From NCBI GenBank assembly GCA_963682055.1, contig OY821746.1:5429992-5493991 (forward strand): 64,000 bases of DNA, given 5' to 3'. Positions 17,553-29,792 of this stretch are shown here, piece after piece (position 1 is the first letter of the stretch; every line of letters starts with the position of its first letter). This DNA comes from Primula veris. Its lineage: Eukaryota; Streptophyta; Magnoliopsida; Ericales; Primulaceae. The notes under the pieces were generated by a model. It ran no database searches. It saw nothing but the letters and a program-made list of their open reading frames with translations, and was not told where the DNA came from. A program made the position numbers and the translations under genes.

Positions 17553-17901
17553 TATCTTTTAGAAGCGGTGTTTTCTGGCATTATTGTTGCAGGGAAAGGC
17601 AATTGCTTAATAGTATAAACTTACACTAAAAAATACTCTCTACAGTTAGTCTTATTCTAATGATTTGCAGCATAAAACAGTTGCAAGTTTACTTTTAACC
17701 GTTGTTAATCCTAAAAAATACTTCATTTTTTGGATAAATTTTGGATTGAACCATGAAAACAAAAATATTTAAAGATTGATCCATGAAACAAAAACTAATT
17801 AAGAATTGGTCTATTTCAGCAACACCAATCCAGACATCGACACGGGGATTGATTACATGAAAATAGAAACAATGTAAGAGTAGTGGATCATACACCACGT
17901 C

Positions 17902-17962
17902 ACTTGACATGCATATGCAGACACAAGAGTTTGCTGTTTTGGCTATCTAGCTAATAAATTGA
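17902..17962. repeat. Promoter module with RY element, copy 2
   Basis: Distal copy of the 17492-17552 module, diverged at a handful of positions but with CATGCAT intact and a CCACGTCA core immediately beside it (about 17894-17901). It may act as a distal seed enhancer of the 2S albumin gene. Confidence 0.7.
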
Positions 17963-18159
17963 TGACTTAGATAAGGTGAAGTTAGTCCGTGTTCGGTGTT
18001 GGACATTACTGTATATGGATTTATTAACGAGTGAATTAAAATAAACACACCCTACAACGCTATTATATGAATAAAAATGTACCATCAAAAATTATATTAT
18101 CAAAAACATAACTTCAATTAATAATTAATAAAAAATAAAAAAAACTCATTCATTAATCA

Positions 18160-18350
18160 TATATTTTTTCCTCTCTCTTCTCCTCTCACTCTCTCTCTCT
18201 CTCCACCTCCTTCTTCCTCTCTGTGATTTCTCTCTACTTATTCTCCTCTCTCTCTCCTCTCTCTTCTCATTCCTCTATCTTTCTGATCTCTCTCCCCCTG
18301 TTTCTTTTTTTCCGATGTTTCTCTCCTTCTTCCTTTCTCTCTCCGACCGC
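18160..18350. repeat. CT-rich low-complexity tract
   Basis: A long pyrimidine-rich stretch dominated by CTCTCT, TTCTCC and similar short units. No gene is visible in it. Confidence 0.8.
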
Positions 18351-18540
18351 TCTATTTGGTGGAGATTGAGACCGAAACATCCGTCGGAGGGGACGGCAAG
18401 AGTGTAGAGTAAGGTTGAAAACTCGAAATTAATGTCGACGGAGATGCGGTCGTCGAATAAAAGGCTCATGACGGGAACATGAAAGTTCGAGATCAGAGGA
18501 CGATTAATGGTTGAATTTGTTAACTAGTATATAAGATTGA

Positions 18541-18800
18541 AAAATAAGTGTATGAACTCCATGAATTAAGGGTATGAAGTTGAAAATTATAGATATAAAT
18601 TAAGTAAATAAGTATATGAATTCTGTAAATTGGGGTATGGACTTTACGAATTAGGTTATGAACTTTTAAAAAAATAGTATGAACTTTTGGAATAAGTGTA
18701 TGAAAATGTATAAATCAGGATATAAACTTTTGAAATAAGTGTATAAACTTTTGAAATAAGGGTATGAAATATACAAATTAGGGTATGAACTTTTGAATAT
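18541..18800. repeat. Degenerate short tandem repeat (GGTATGAACTTTTGAA-like)
   Basis: About ten imperfect copies of a 20-25-bp unit related to AAGGGTATGAACTTTTGAAAT follow one another. Copies toward 18700-18800 are the most alike. Function unknown. Confidence 0.75.
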
Positions 18801-18958
18801 ATTTTTGTTAATTATAATTTTTTTGGGTATATTTTTGTTAATTTAGTTTCAAAAGTAGTATGTTTTGTTAATTTATCCTTTATTATTTGAGTTGACCTCC
18901 TTTAAAAAAATCCTGGGTACTTATTTTCAGTTTTAGAGAAGCCAGTTAGCCTAAAAAT

Positions 18959-19819
18959 CAATGTTTTAAAAAATGTTATACATTGCGCTACGTTTCGCGA
19001 AATAGCGGTTTTTGTTTAAAAAAAACGCAACGATAAACCGCTATTTGGATGAAAAATCGCTAAATTCGCGCTATTGGGACCAAAGAGCAAAAACCGCAAA
19101 ATATTGGACTGTTAACGTAAATAACGAGTATTTAAAAATAAATAAAAAAAGGACGCAAATTTGAAATGATAAATATATCATATGTTGTAAAGTTTTCATA
19201 AGTTAGTGTTTAGGCAAGATGTTGTGACACTACCCTTATTCACTTGAGATCCAATTTCAAAACTCACCAACAGTATCATTTTATTTTGAAAAATTTTCAA
19301 TTATATGTATTCTATATTCAATCATACAAAATAATTTATGATCAATCAACAACATAACTATACATTTTCTATTTTGTTGTTATGTATTCAAAAGTTGTGT
19401 TTTTTTTTTAAATCAAAGTTATTAGTAATGTGTCGATAAAATATAATCTCACTTTATTTATTTAATTAATATATGTAATGATTAATCAATTAATAATTTT
19501 TTCTATTATTTCATTATTCACTAACGATTTTTGGTTTAGACCGAAATATTTGCTAAGTTCTTTATGCATATTTTGGTCCTTTTGAGAACGTAATAAATGA
19601 AAAAGAATTCAAAATGAATTATTTTTTCGTTTATGATACAAAAATGATCAATAGAAAGCGCTATTGTTTTGTTTTTAACTTTTGAAGTGTGTTAACATAA
19701 TTAACATAAATTCTATGACTATCTAATTAACATAAATCGCTATGTTGCAACGCTATTTGCGCTTTTAGCGTAACTCTTGGAAAAACGATACGCTAGCGAT
19801 AACGCTATTTAAAACATTG
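18959..19819. mobile_element. Non-autonomous hAT-like element
   Basis: The ends are perfect 12-bp inverted repeats, CAATGTTTTAAA (18959-18970) and TTTAAAACATTG (19808-19819). Flanks are CTAAAAAT (18951-18958) and CTAAAAAA (19820-19827), an 8-bp target duplication with one mismatch, as expected for hAT transposition. Subterminal TAGCGC/GCGCTA motifs occur at both ends. There is no transposase frame. Confidence 0.75.
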
Positions 19820-19827
19820 CTAAAAAA

Positions 19828-22170
19828 CAATTATCGAGGCTACTTATTTTCGTGGGTACGAACATTATCGGGGTAAGAGTGAAATCCTAAAAATCTGTTC
19901 AAAATTGTTCTATCGCCAATCGTCGCAGCCTGGCTGTTATGCATGCCCAGACTGTGTTGCTTGTAATAATGTATCCATAATAAGATTTATCCTAAAAAAA
20001 ACTTCTCAAACATTGATGTTGTGAAGTAAAAACGACGTCTTGATTTTATTTATTTCTTTATTATTTTTTAACTTTTTCCCTATCACGGAATCCGTTCAAA
20101 AAGTCCTGTCTTCTACTTTTTTTTCCCTTGGTGTGGTCCGTGTGGATATAAAACTCATAAAGTTAACATTACATTACTTATCAATGGATATGGATTAACA
20201 TTAATTATACTACCACGCGTTTCTTTGTGTAACCGGTGTATTTTTTAAAATTTTCAAACATTAATCATATAAAAAAATATAACAAAATTGAAATAAATGA
20301 TACCAACCTATGCTGTCACGGTTGATCATGGTAAAAATTTGCTCTATATTTTCAATGTTTTTCTACTTTGTACTAGAGAAGGAGAGAGAAAGAAAAGAAT
20401 AGACTAAACCATATGATGAGTAAGGGGATAAACGAATTTAATTGATGATAGTGTAGAAATGGTTACTTCATGGGCAGTTACATTTTTTAAATGGAAAAAA
20501 AACTGGTTTAGCTTTTTTTTGTTGTAAATTCTGTAATTAATTGAGTATTTTTATAAATATTTATTTCAAGGTCTCGTAATCCCTCTTCACATAAACTAAT
20601 AGTATACATATGCTTGAAATCTATTTACGGTTGTATGGCACTTTAAAATATCATTCAGATTGATACTATATATGCTATTAATGAATTTGGGCTATTGTTC
20701 ATAAAAACTTTCCATTTGATTTTAACAAGAAAAGGCAGATCGAGCTTTACTCTGAAAACAGTTTTTTTTTTTTAAATTCATTTGTATCCATATTAAATTT
20801 TGTTTTGTAATATGGCATATTATTATTTGAATTTTAATTAATCTTAGATTTTTAATGTTATGCTCGGAAATTCTACCTTGTTCATTACACTGTACCTTCC
20901 GTTTATGATAAATCTTTGTTCTATGATTGTTTGGCTTCAATAGAATTCTTAAGGATCTCAAGAAAGAGTTCTGCTACCAGTGACTGTGGCTCAGGACCCA
21001 GAACTAGGCCATTTTAGTTCGTGTTTTGAATTTAAATCATTAAGCAACCATGCACTATGTTCTGATCCAACTTTGTTTTACAAAAATGGTCAAGCTAATG
21101 AACGACCTATTTGCACCTATGACTGTGTTTCCTGATAGTGCAAAGGTTTGAAAAGAGATGAGAACTTGCATGTTATATAATTCCACATTCCCAATGGGTA
21201 TCTTGGTAGCACTTAACAGAAAAAAAAGTTGTATTTTGCTCAAAGTGGTCGAAAACCTTGCAACTGCATGTTCAACCTTTCATTATTGAGAAGCTATGGC
21301 CGTGGGAACTTGTGGAAGTTTGTGGTGTCAATTCAGGCAATAATTGCATCAAAGAACACAAGTTACTTAACAAGCCAAGTTTTCAAGCCCGAATATGATT
21401 AAATCCTTGTTCTTTTTGTGTTATATGTCGATTTTTACACGTGTGTAGGTTATTCAACTTCAAGGGATCAGCGAAAAAAAGCTTCTAACCTTCTCAGAAC
21501 AGGTGATCAATGCTTAAGTTTGGTCCCGATAGCTGTTAGCTGGTTTATGTAGGTTTTCCCATTGGTTTTGTCCGACTGTTTCCTTGCTAGTAAAGACAGA
21601 AACTTCATGGTGTTTGAGCTGTCAATTTATCAATTTGTTTAATTTTACTTTTACTAAGCTGGGTTAGTAATTTCAAGTAAGGACTAAAATTGCCATTTGT
21701 TACTGTAATATCTCACTATCATCAACTTATTGAGCTTGGTTGTGGCATATTCGGACTCTGATTTTGACATTTTTTTAGTTGTATTGTGAGGAATGGATAT
21801 ATACATGCTAGACGGTTGTGTCCTGGTTTGTTCAATCACTTTATATTTAAATGATTTTTTCTGTTGCAAGTTTACAAATACATGCCAACCCCCCTCCCCT
21901 ATACATAAAAGCAGATGCAAAGCTTCTTTTTCCTCTTTTTACCTTTTCCTTTTATGGTTAATCCTGCACGAGCATCACACTCATCGTTTTGGCTTTGAAA
22001 CGTTTCGAGACTTGAGTATTATTATCCCGCTTTTCACAGATTTGATCATACTCTACCAGTATGAATACTTATCCAGTTTTCCCTCCCCTGTGGAACATTT
22101 TCGACATATATCTATTTTTACGGTTGCCTATGTGACATTTTTTTAATCATGAGATGGTATCTTGGTGTGG
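19828..22170. other. AT-rich spacer with weak coding-like remnants
   Basis: No confident gene. Parts of 20960-21500 look like decayed coding sequence and are listed separately. A 117-codon frame at 21793-22146 is rich in hydrophobic and rare residues and looks like chance. Confidence 0.4.
20960..21500 (+). pseudogene. Possible decayed exons of an unrecognised gene
   Basis: Three plus-strand stretches read as protein-like text for about 55, 55 and 20 codons: about 20960-21130, 21225-21400 and 21450-21510. The last is preceded by TGTGTAG and ends at CAG|GTGATC, like a small exon. They are broken by stops and change frame. I do not recognise the family. This could be chance, or relics of a captured gene. 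Confidence 0.2.
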
Positions 22171-22177
22171 TCAGGCT

Positions 22178-22215
22178 CAGGGGCGGAGCTACATGGCTTT
22201 TAGAGGGGTCATATG

Positions 22216-22263
<48 letters not shown>

Positions 22264-22640
22264 TCCTCATCTTTAAGGGTTGAAAATACTTGTATACCCT
22301 TGATATCTAAAAAGACACTAAAAATTGAATTGAATGTTAGTGTTTTTTTTAGAGGGGGTAAGAAAGGAAAATAACTAAACTATTTTTTTTTTTATAGTAC
22401 TAGTCAATGGAAAACTTTGTATACCCTTTGCTAAAATAAAACTTGATTAATTTATGCAGCTTGATCCTTATAGTATAGTTTGAAAGATTTGTTAGTCTTA
22501 TTTCACAATAAAAAAAACAGGTTTGATATGTTAGGCATGACACCGTAGAATTCTGTGTTAGATAAGAATTTTTCTTTCGCATTCATCGGTTTTGTATATA
22601 AAGTGTGACCTCTCTGAATAAAATTCTGGCTCCGCCACTG
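22178..22640. mobile_element. hAT-type MITE with CAGGGGCGGAGC ends
   Basis: The left end is CAGGGGCGGAGC (22178-22189) and the right end GCTCCGCCACTG, the complement apart from one position (22629-22640). Flanks GTCAGGCT and GTCAGCTA are a degenerate 8-bp target duplication. Ends of this form are widespread in plant non-autonomous hAT-like elements. The interior holds a run of 44 C residues (22217-22260). Confidence 0.7.
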
Positions 22641-24620
22641 GTCAGCTAAGCACTTTTTACACATGGAGTTTGCTATAAAGATCATGTATATAACAACATC
22701 ACTCGAGTATCCGTCCTGGTGGAAACTACACGGATGTTTAATCTTGAAGAGTTGATGACATGATGTGACTTGAAATGCGGTGCTACTTACTCATTTACCT
22801 CACTTCTAATTGTTACTTTTCTAAGTAGTAAGATTAACCTTAGATGTGGAATTCTATTATGAATTTGGAGAATATGTAATATTTGTAAGTTTGGGTATCT
22901 GTTGAAATGAGCTTACGAATCTCAAGTGAGCTTTGTGAAAATTACGGATTAATTAAAAATTCGAATATGCAGTTTTTTGTGGAGGTATATGAACATATTC
23001 TTTTAAAAAATGCTTTTTTTTTTTGCGTTAATTAAGCCAAAGACAAAAGCTTGACAGATTTCTTCTTCTTCTCCTTTTCTTGGGTAAAAGAGTTGAAATA
23101 TACTACATTGTGACTGCTATTAACATGTAAAAATCTCACATTGCGAGCGCTATGAACATGGAAAGCAACTACATGCGATAGACAAAACAATCACTCTGAA
23201 ATTGTAAAGCTCTAAAGCAAACAAGTTAAAACTTTCTCTATAAGCCGGAAGTTAAATGCACATTCGTTCAGCCTCGAGTTAGCTCGAATGAGCGGCTACA
23301 ACTATTCAGTATGATGCCTCTAAAACAACTATTCTTGCAGGTATATCCGACGTATGAAATAAAAGACAACCTGTTGACTAAGGCTAAAAGATCAAAATAT
23401 TTTATGGCCTCCTTACTGACGAATGCTTAAAAGTGTTACCTCATTGAGTACTCCTAAGCGGCATAATGAAAATTAATGATGGTGAAATAGCAATTGAAAG
23501 ATTGTCGACCTCGATTTGACATGTTTAAACATTCATATCAAGTATGTTACTTTTGTCGTCTTTGTTAATACATGCATACATCTGAATTGAGAGATTAATT
23601 GCATTTCTTCCTCATTTTTCATTGACTAGCTTTCTCGTCGAGCAGTTGACGTATATATATCATCACATGTTTGACAGATGAAGCTTCTTCAAGTTAGGAA
23701 ACTTTTTCGGCCTTTCAAACCGATAATTTTGCAAAAAATGACACCCTATGGAAGCAATAAGAATGAGATTTGCACTAATTTCCGGTTAGGGTCATCCTTA
23801 ATTAGTACTGCAACACCCAAGTCCAGTATAAATTTCGGGGCCTTTTACACTTATTCTGAAAACAACGTAGCCGTTTTTTTCATGGGTTATGGTACTTGCA
23901 CATTAAATGCTATCTAACAAAAGATTGTTGTTTGTGTACAAATAGGACTTTTAAGTGATTTGGAGGAATAAAGTTCAAATCTCCTTCATTAATATACTCT
24001 TTTTTCAAACATTTGGCCATTAATAAGCTGATTTTTTTAAGTATATATATATATATATATTTTTTTTTTCTTCCTATTTGAGTATGAACATTAACATTAC
24101 CATCATTGTAGTTAAATACACTCGGTCGATTATTTAAACCACTCATCATAGAGGGGAATTATTTATTACATGTCAAATTGACAAGCTATAATGCTATATA
24201 CAGTCATTGATGGGAAAATGCTCGATGTTACAAATAAGAAAACAAATATCCCTTTCAAAAAAAAAATAAGAAAACAAATATCATCACTTTTTTGTTTCGT
24301 ATTCAGTCCAAAGTCGCTCTCACTTTTGGCAATTTGTTACACAAGAAGACAATCAGTTTTTGCTTTAAATTGCAAATATCAATAGAGGACCACACTTTTA
24401 TGTGTGATGCAAAAGCCACTGTCCACTGATGATATTAATTTGTACTTTACAGATTTTTTGATTTCCGAACTTTAAAATAGTATATCAAGTCTTATCATTA
24501 GGGTAGGTTACTCACCTCTATAATGGCTTACGAGTAGTACAATGGTACGTACTTACAAATTAGATGCCAAGTTGAGATGCAGACTTTTTATCAAGTGACT
24601 TATTTATTAGAGACCTGTTG
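22641..24620. other. Gene-poor AT-rich spacer
   Basis: No recognisable gene. A 79-codon frame at 23678-23917 has no family I know. A (TA)n tract lies near 24043-24060, followed by a T-run. Confidence 0.4.
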
Positions 24621-24624
24621 ATTT

Positions 24625-25562
24625 TTTTTGAAACCGAACTGAAAATAACCAAACGGTTCGGTTTTATTCATAAAAAATACAAACCGAAACCGAAAAAAAC
24701 CGAAACCGAAAACCTAAAAAAACCGTAAACCGAAACGATACCGAAAACCAAAACAGCAACTGTAAACCGTAAACCGAAAGTGATATTAAAAACGAAATAA
24801 AACCGTAAACCGAAATACGATCGTAAAACGATAAAAGTATAATTATGTACGCTTACTTTTATTTATATTTTGGTGCATGGTTAAATCAAATTGCTTTTTA
24901 GAAGAAAATGATATCAAACTATTAGTATTATGATTAGTTTTTGACTTTTAAGTACAAACATATGGGTAGATCAAAAGTTTTGTTTCATCATCAATTCAAC
25001 TTGGTTATTTCTAAGTTAAAATTTGTGAATTTAAAAAAAAAAGACCTATGATTAAGCTATATAAACGTATAAAATGTTATAATTTTTTTAGCAATCCAAG
25101 CATTTTTAGGTAAAATTACAGTTAATTAATACGTATTTATGTGTTATTTGATTAATTATGTATTTTTTCCGACTAATTTGTTATTATTTTAATCTGTAAC
25201 TTTTGGAACTTTGTATTTAATTTTTCTACTTTTGTGTTTTTAATTTTGTGGGTTGTTATTTGATTACTCACTTTTTAATTGTATTTACAATTTTGAATAA
25301 ATTCGGTTTTTTAATTCACACAAAATGGATTTCTCCATTAAATTCGGTTTAATCTATACTTTTGGAACCCGAAAAACTAAAAACCAAAACCGTTTCAAAC
25401 CGGAAAACCAAAAACCAAAAATAACCGAAAAACCGAAACCATACCGAAACCGAACCGAAATACCGGTTTTGGTTTGGTACGGTCCTATCTTTAAAAAAAT
25501 TTAAAACCGAAATTATTTTTGGTTTGGTTTCGGTCTTGAAAACCGTATCGAACCGAACCTAT
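24625..25562. mobile_element. CCGAAACC-rich non-autonomous element
   Basis: Both ends are dense in ACCGAAACCG/CGGTTTCGGT motifs (24630-24830 and 25360-25562), facing inward as imperfect inverted arrays around an AT-rich core with no coding sequence. It resembles the 8663-9274 element in composition but not in detail. Exact ends and target duplication are not clear. Confidence 0.5.
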
Positions 25563-25742
25563 CCCACGCCTGGACCTCTTTGGCTACAATTTCATTGAGT
25601 TTCTTCATCAACTTGTGTAAAAAAAATTATCAGCCTAAAAGAGAAACAGTTCCCAACCAAAAATTTATTGGTTCATCTGGATTTAATGGCGCAATATTGT
25701 TCTTACTCATAATAAAAAAATAAATTATATATATATATATAT

Positions 25743-25758
25743 ATCAAATCCACATGAA

Positions 25759-25814
<56 letters not shown>

Positions 25815-25830
25815 TCCATGTGGATTTGAT
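25743..25830. repeat. Long hairpin around a (TA)n tract
   Basis: A 22-bp arm at 25743-25764 (ATCAAATCCACATG...) pairs with 25809-25830 with a single mismatch. The 44 bp between them are alternating TA and can also pair. The structure could extrude as a cruciform or give a hairpin RNA. Confidence 0.85.
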
Positions 25831-25910
25831 TCAGCATGGAACAAATGTAATACAAATGATCATAGATAGACTTGATTATGCTAGGTAGCTGACAATTTAG
25901 TTACTCTATG

Positions 25911-27168
25911 TAGGGACGGTAATTAGGTCGTGTTTCTCGAAACCCGACCCGCACATCAATCCGTACATAATCCGACCCGATCCGTTTATATCTGACCCGA
26001 TCTGTTTGATCCGGAATTTTTTTGATAAGCCAAATAAGTGCAAATCATTATCAAACATCTAACAATAATCATTTAATTAAATTAGAAAAGCCTAAAAATC
26101 TTATTTTTTTCAAATTTTTCATATTTACCTGGTAAAAATTTATAATAATCTAAATTATTCGTTACAACAATACCCAGAAAAATAAAAGAAAAAAAACTGA
26201 CAAAAAAAAGAAAATAATAAGCTAAAATAAAATAAGAATATATATATATATATTTATATACACAGAGAGAGAAAGCTAGTAGACAAGACTAATTAATTTA
26301 GTGAATGAGTCTCTTTTAATATTTTATCGTTGATAATTAGATTTCTATCATCTTTTCATCACTAGACACATGCTTTATACAGTGTATCGATGTGTGTATC
26401 TATGTATGTATATGTGTATATGTTAGAGAGAGAGGATGTGTATGTGTCATGTGTATGTGTTAGGTTGTGTTTTATTACGGGGTAATTCACTCTAAGTAAC
26501 TCATAACAACTTATATTACTTATAGATATCTTGATAAGTTCACATTACTCATAAGTAACACTTTTTAATTATTTAGTTTATTTACTAAATTGTCATACAA
26601 ACCAAAATATAATATATATATATATATATATATTATCTTTCTACAAACCCAAAAAAATAGTTTTTTTATTTTTTTTTTGTAATTTTTTTAAAATTTTGTG
26701 ATTTTGTGATTTTTTTTTTCATTTTTTGTGATTTTTTTTTTGTGATTTTTTTTATAATTTTATGTATTTTTTTCATTTTTTATAATATTTTGTGATTTTT
26801 TTCATTTTTTTTTATTTTTTTTTATTTTTTTTGTAATTTTTTTAAAATTTTGTGATTATTTGTGATTTTTTTATTTTTTATAATTTTTTTGTGATTTTTT
26901 TAATTTGGTTTTAATTTTTTGCATTTTATATAATTTTATGTGTTTTTTTTTCATTTTTTATGAAATATGTGTATGACGTTTTGGTAAATAAAATAAATAA
27001 TTAAAAAACGGTATCTATAGAGAATATGAACTTATTTCTAACTTGTACAAAGTTGCACAAAAGTGCAAATTAACCCAATCCAATCCGACCCAAATAATTT
27101 TGCAATTTTATCCAACCGTACCGAATCGGGTCGGGTCGGACCAAAATCCGAAATTGTGCCATCCCCTA
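25911..27168. mobile_element. Non-autonomous hAT-like element with GGGTCGGGT motifs
   Basis: The left end reads TAGGGACGGTAATT. The right end, as its complement, reads TAGGGGATGGCACAATTT. Flanks ACTCTATG (25903-25910) and ATTCTATG (27169-27176) form an 8-bp target duplication with one mismatch. Subterminal ACCCGACCCG and GGGTCGGGTCGG motifs face each other. The interior is AT-rich with a T/TTTGTGATT-rich tract (about 26640-26960) and no transposase. Confidence 0.72.
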
Positions 27169-27344
27169 ATTCTATGTGGTCATTTCTGGTACTATAAAAA
27201 GAGGACTTCGATCGATTGTTGCTTTAGATTAATTATTGTTTCAGGTTAATTAAAACACTGGGAGACCAATTAGAGGTTCTGATGGACGAATGTATGCAAG
27301 TTAGTACAGTACATTCTACATTACAAAATAATATTTAATTTAGT

Positions 27345-27511
27345 GGGAGTTAAAAGCTGTAACAAGCATGTCGCTAATTTAAAAAGTTGTCACAAATCTA
27401 TCGTAAATTGACTAAACTGTCATAAAACCGTCACAAAAACCGTCGTTAATAATCTCGTAACAAAAAATACCGTTACTAATTCTGTCGCTATTTGGTTATT
27501 TTTTTATAGTG
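27345..27511. mobile_element. CACTA-like terminal fragment
   Basis: Read on the minus strand it starts CACTATAAAAA at 27511 and continues with repeated GCGACAG, AACGACGG and TGTGACGG motifs, as in subterminal regions of plant CACTA (En/Spm) elements. No partner terminus or transposase was found nearby. Confidence 0.4.
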
Positions 27512-27645
27512 TTAGTAGGTTTGGATTTGACTTTTTAATATAGCGGGTCCTGAAGGGGTACAACAGATACGACAGTACTGAGCTTCACGATTCTGGTGAA
27601 CATTTCAAGACTCCATGACGCCGACAACAAAAAATAAAAAAATAA

Positions 27646-27649
<4 letters not shown>

Positions 27650-27706
<57 letters not shown>
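27650..27706. repeat. (TA)n microsatellite
   Basis: Nearly uninterrupted TA dinucleotides. Confidence 0.9.
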
Positions 27707-27709
<3 letters not shown>

Positions 27710-29539
27710 TTATACTGTGTAAATATATGCTAGTAAAAAAAAATTACAAGTAAATAAATGACATAATTCTTTTTATACTAATGATTTTTTATTATTTAAG
27801 AGTTAATTTTTATTATTCTAGTATTAATATATTTTATTATGAAATTTCATATTAAACAACAATTGAAAAAAAAATGGTCCATTTTTTTTTCAAAACCGAA
27901 AAACAAACATATCAGGGGCGCTCATGTTTTTTCAATAAACTGTTGGGTACGTCGTAAATAAACACAATAATTTCTACGGAAAAATAAATGGACAAATTAA
28001 ACAGAAAATGGTTTCCTCAAATATATAAATATCAAATACAAGATTTAACATAAAATAATGTAAATGATACCGAAATTGACTAAAGTCCGACACGAGGTAA
28101 CTGCAAGCAGTTTCCTTTAAACGATATTTGCCCCGCCACCTCTACTTCTGGTTAAATGGGACACTTCGTTCCCAAGGTACAACGTCTATCACATGTGACT
28201 CGGCGGAAACGACACCGAGCCACGGTCGGGCCGTTGGTGGTGCGGTACTCTCTCTATATGTATGCATATGTGTTTTGTGTGTGTATGTGTGTATGATGAC
28301 ATGTATTTTCTTTGTCTTGAAAAATCCTTGAAAAATGATGAAACACCATCATATTTATTGACTTGTTTGTAACTCATGAAAGCCATTAGGGGAGAATGAA
28401 TGATTTTGTAACCACTGACTTAATTGCATTCAAATCAAAACAAAACCAAAGGTTTTTTTAACTAATTAAATACTATAACATAACTGGTAAGAAGAAGGCG
28501 TAGAATTTCAAGCTATTTAACCATGTATACTGCAACTTACAGTAAAAACTAAAAAAAGTGATACTTTATAAATCAAGCCAAAATGTCTGTAATTAAGAAT
28601 TATGGGTTTTTATTGGATTAGATCAGCGGATTTTGATTTGGTGCAGAACACACCCATGTGCCATCTTCAGATTCTGAGCTTGTTAAACATCTCAAAAGCA
28701 TCAAGGTTCGGCCCTTTTCTTTTTTGTCAATAATATTTTCTATGTTGTTGATTATACTTGCTGTATTACTGAATCAATCACGAAAAAACAAGTGAAATTA
28801 TAAAAAATTTGCTTTTTCCTATGAATATGATATTTGTCTACGTTTATTAAGATTTTTAATATGTACAAGCTAAAATTTGTTTTTTCCTATGGATATGATA
28901 TTTGCCAGCAGATCAATCCGGTTTCGGTAACCACGGAGGTGAGAATGGTGTGGGGGAAAGTGTTGAAAGCGGTGGCGAGCTTAATGTTGGTGTCTATGCT
29001 GATATTTAATATCTATTATTTTATTATGTTATCCTAGTAGGTTACGACTAATGTTTTAGGCATGTAATCTTGTAAGTATCGGTATCGTTGATATTTAATC
29101 AGTCATGGCAGTATGTGAAACATCTGAGTAGGTTATGAATTTAGTATTTTACGCATGTAATCTTACTAGCATCGGAACCGTTGATGTTTAATCGGTCATG
29201 GAAATATGTGAACCGTTTAAGTAGGTTATGACATTTTAATATTTTGGGCATGTAATTTTTGCTAGTATCAGTACTGTTGCGTAATATGAATTCGATTAAA
29301 TTTTGTATTAAAATATTTTTTATTTAAATAATCATACTGGTGTGACGGAATTGGTATGGGTTTGTCATATTGATAAATTTCTAATGTATATTAAATTAAA
29401 TATCAAAATAAAGTATATATTATAATAAAAAAAATGCGATAGCGTAGGAATGCATATTCGTGGGTAACTATTTACTTTTATACTATATTTATATTGTAAT
29501 TTATTTTATATAATTAGTTTTTGTGAGATTTTTGCTACG
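27707..29539. other. Gene-poor spacer
   Basis: No confident gene. Two short protein-like stretches lie at about 28618-28705 and 28912-29036; the second has a plausible acceptor before CAGATCAATCC. They could be decayed exons, but I recognise no family. A near-repeated 60-bp motif (TAGGTTATGA...GGCATGTAATCTT) occurs about three times in 29038-29280. Confidence 0.35.
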
Positions 29540-29792
29540 GAATTTCATAACAACATAAATGGCGGGAATAGACGTTTGTTTGGGCAAAATTTGAGACGGA
29601 AAATCTGTCGCTAAAATGTCACTAAACAGCTACGGAATAAGATTTCCATATCAAACATTTAGCCACAGACACTTTAACTACGGATTTCAGAGACATAAAT
29701 TTTCGTCGCAAAGAGCCAATCTGCGACGGATTTCACGTTTTAGCGACGAATATTTCCGTCGCTGTATTGCAGTTGTATATTGTGTTGTAGTG
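29540..29792. mobile_element. CACTA-like terminal fragment
   Basis: Read on the minus strand it starts CACTACAACACAAT at 29792. Inside are many GCGACGG/CCGTCGC and TAGCGACGA motifs, the hallmark of CACTA subterminal repeats. The opposite end is not visible, so this is a fragment or a highly diverged copy. Confidence 0.5.

Noticed and set aside
21793..22146. 117-codon plus-strand frame
   Set aside because: Composition is atypical (Phe/Tyr/Cys-rich), there are no motifs, and it sits in spacer DNA.
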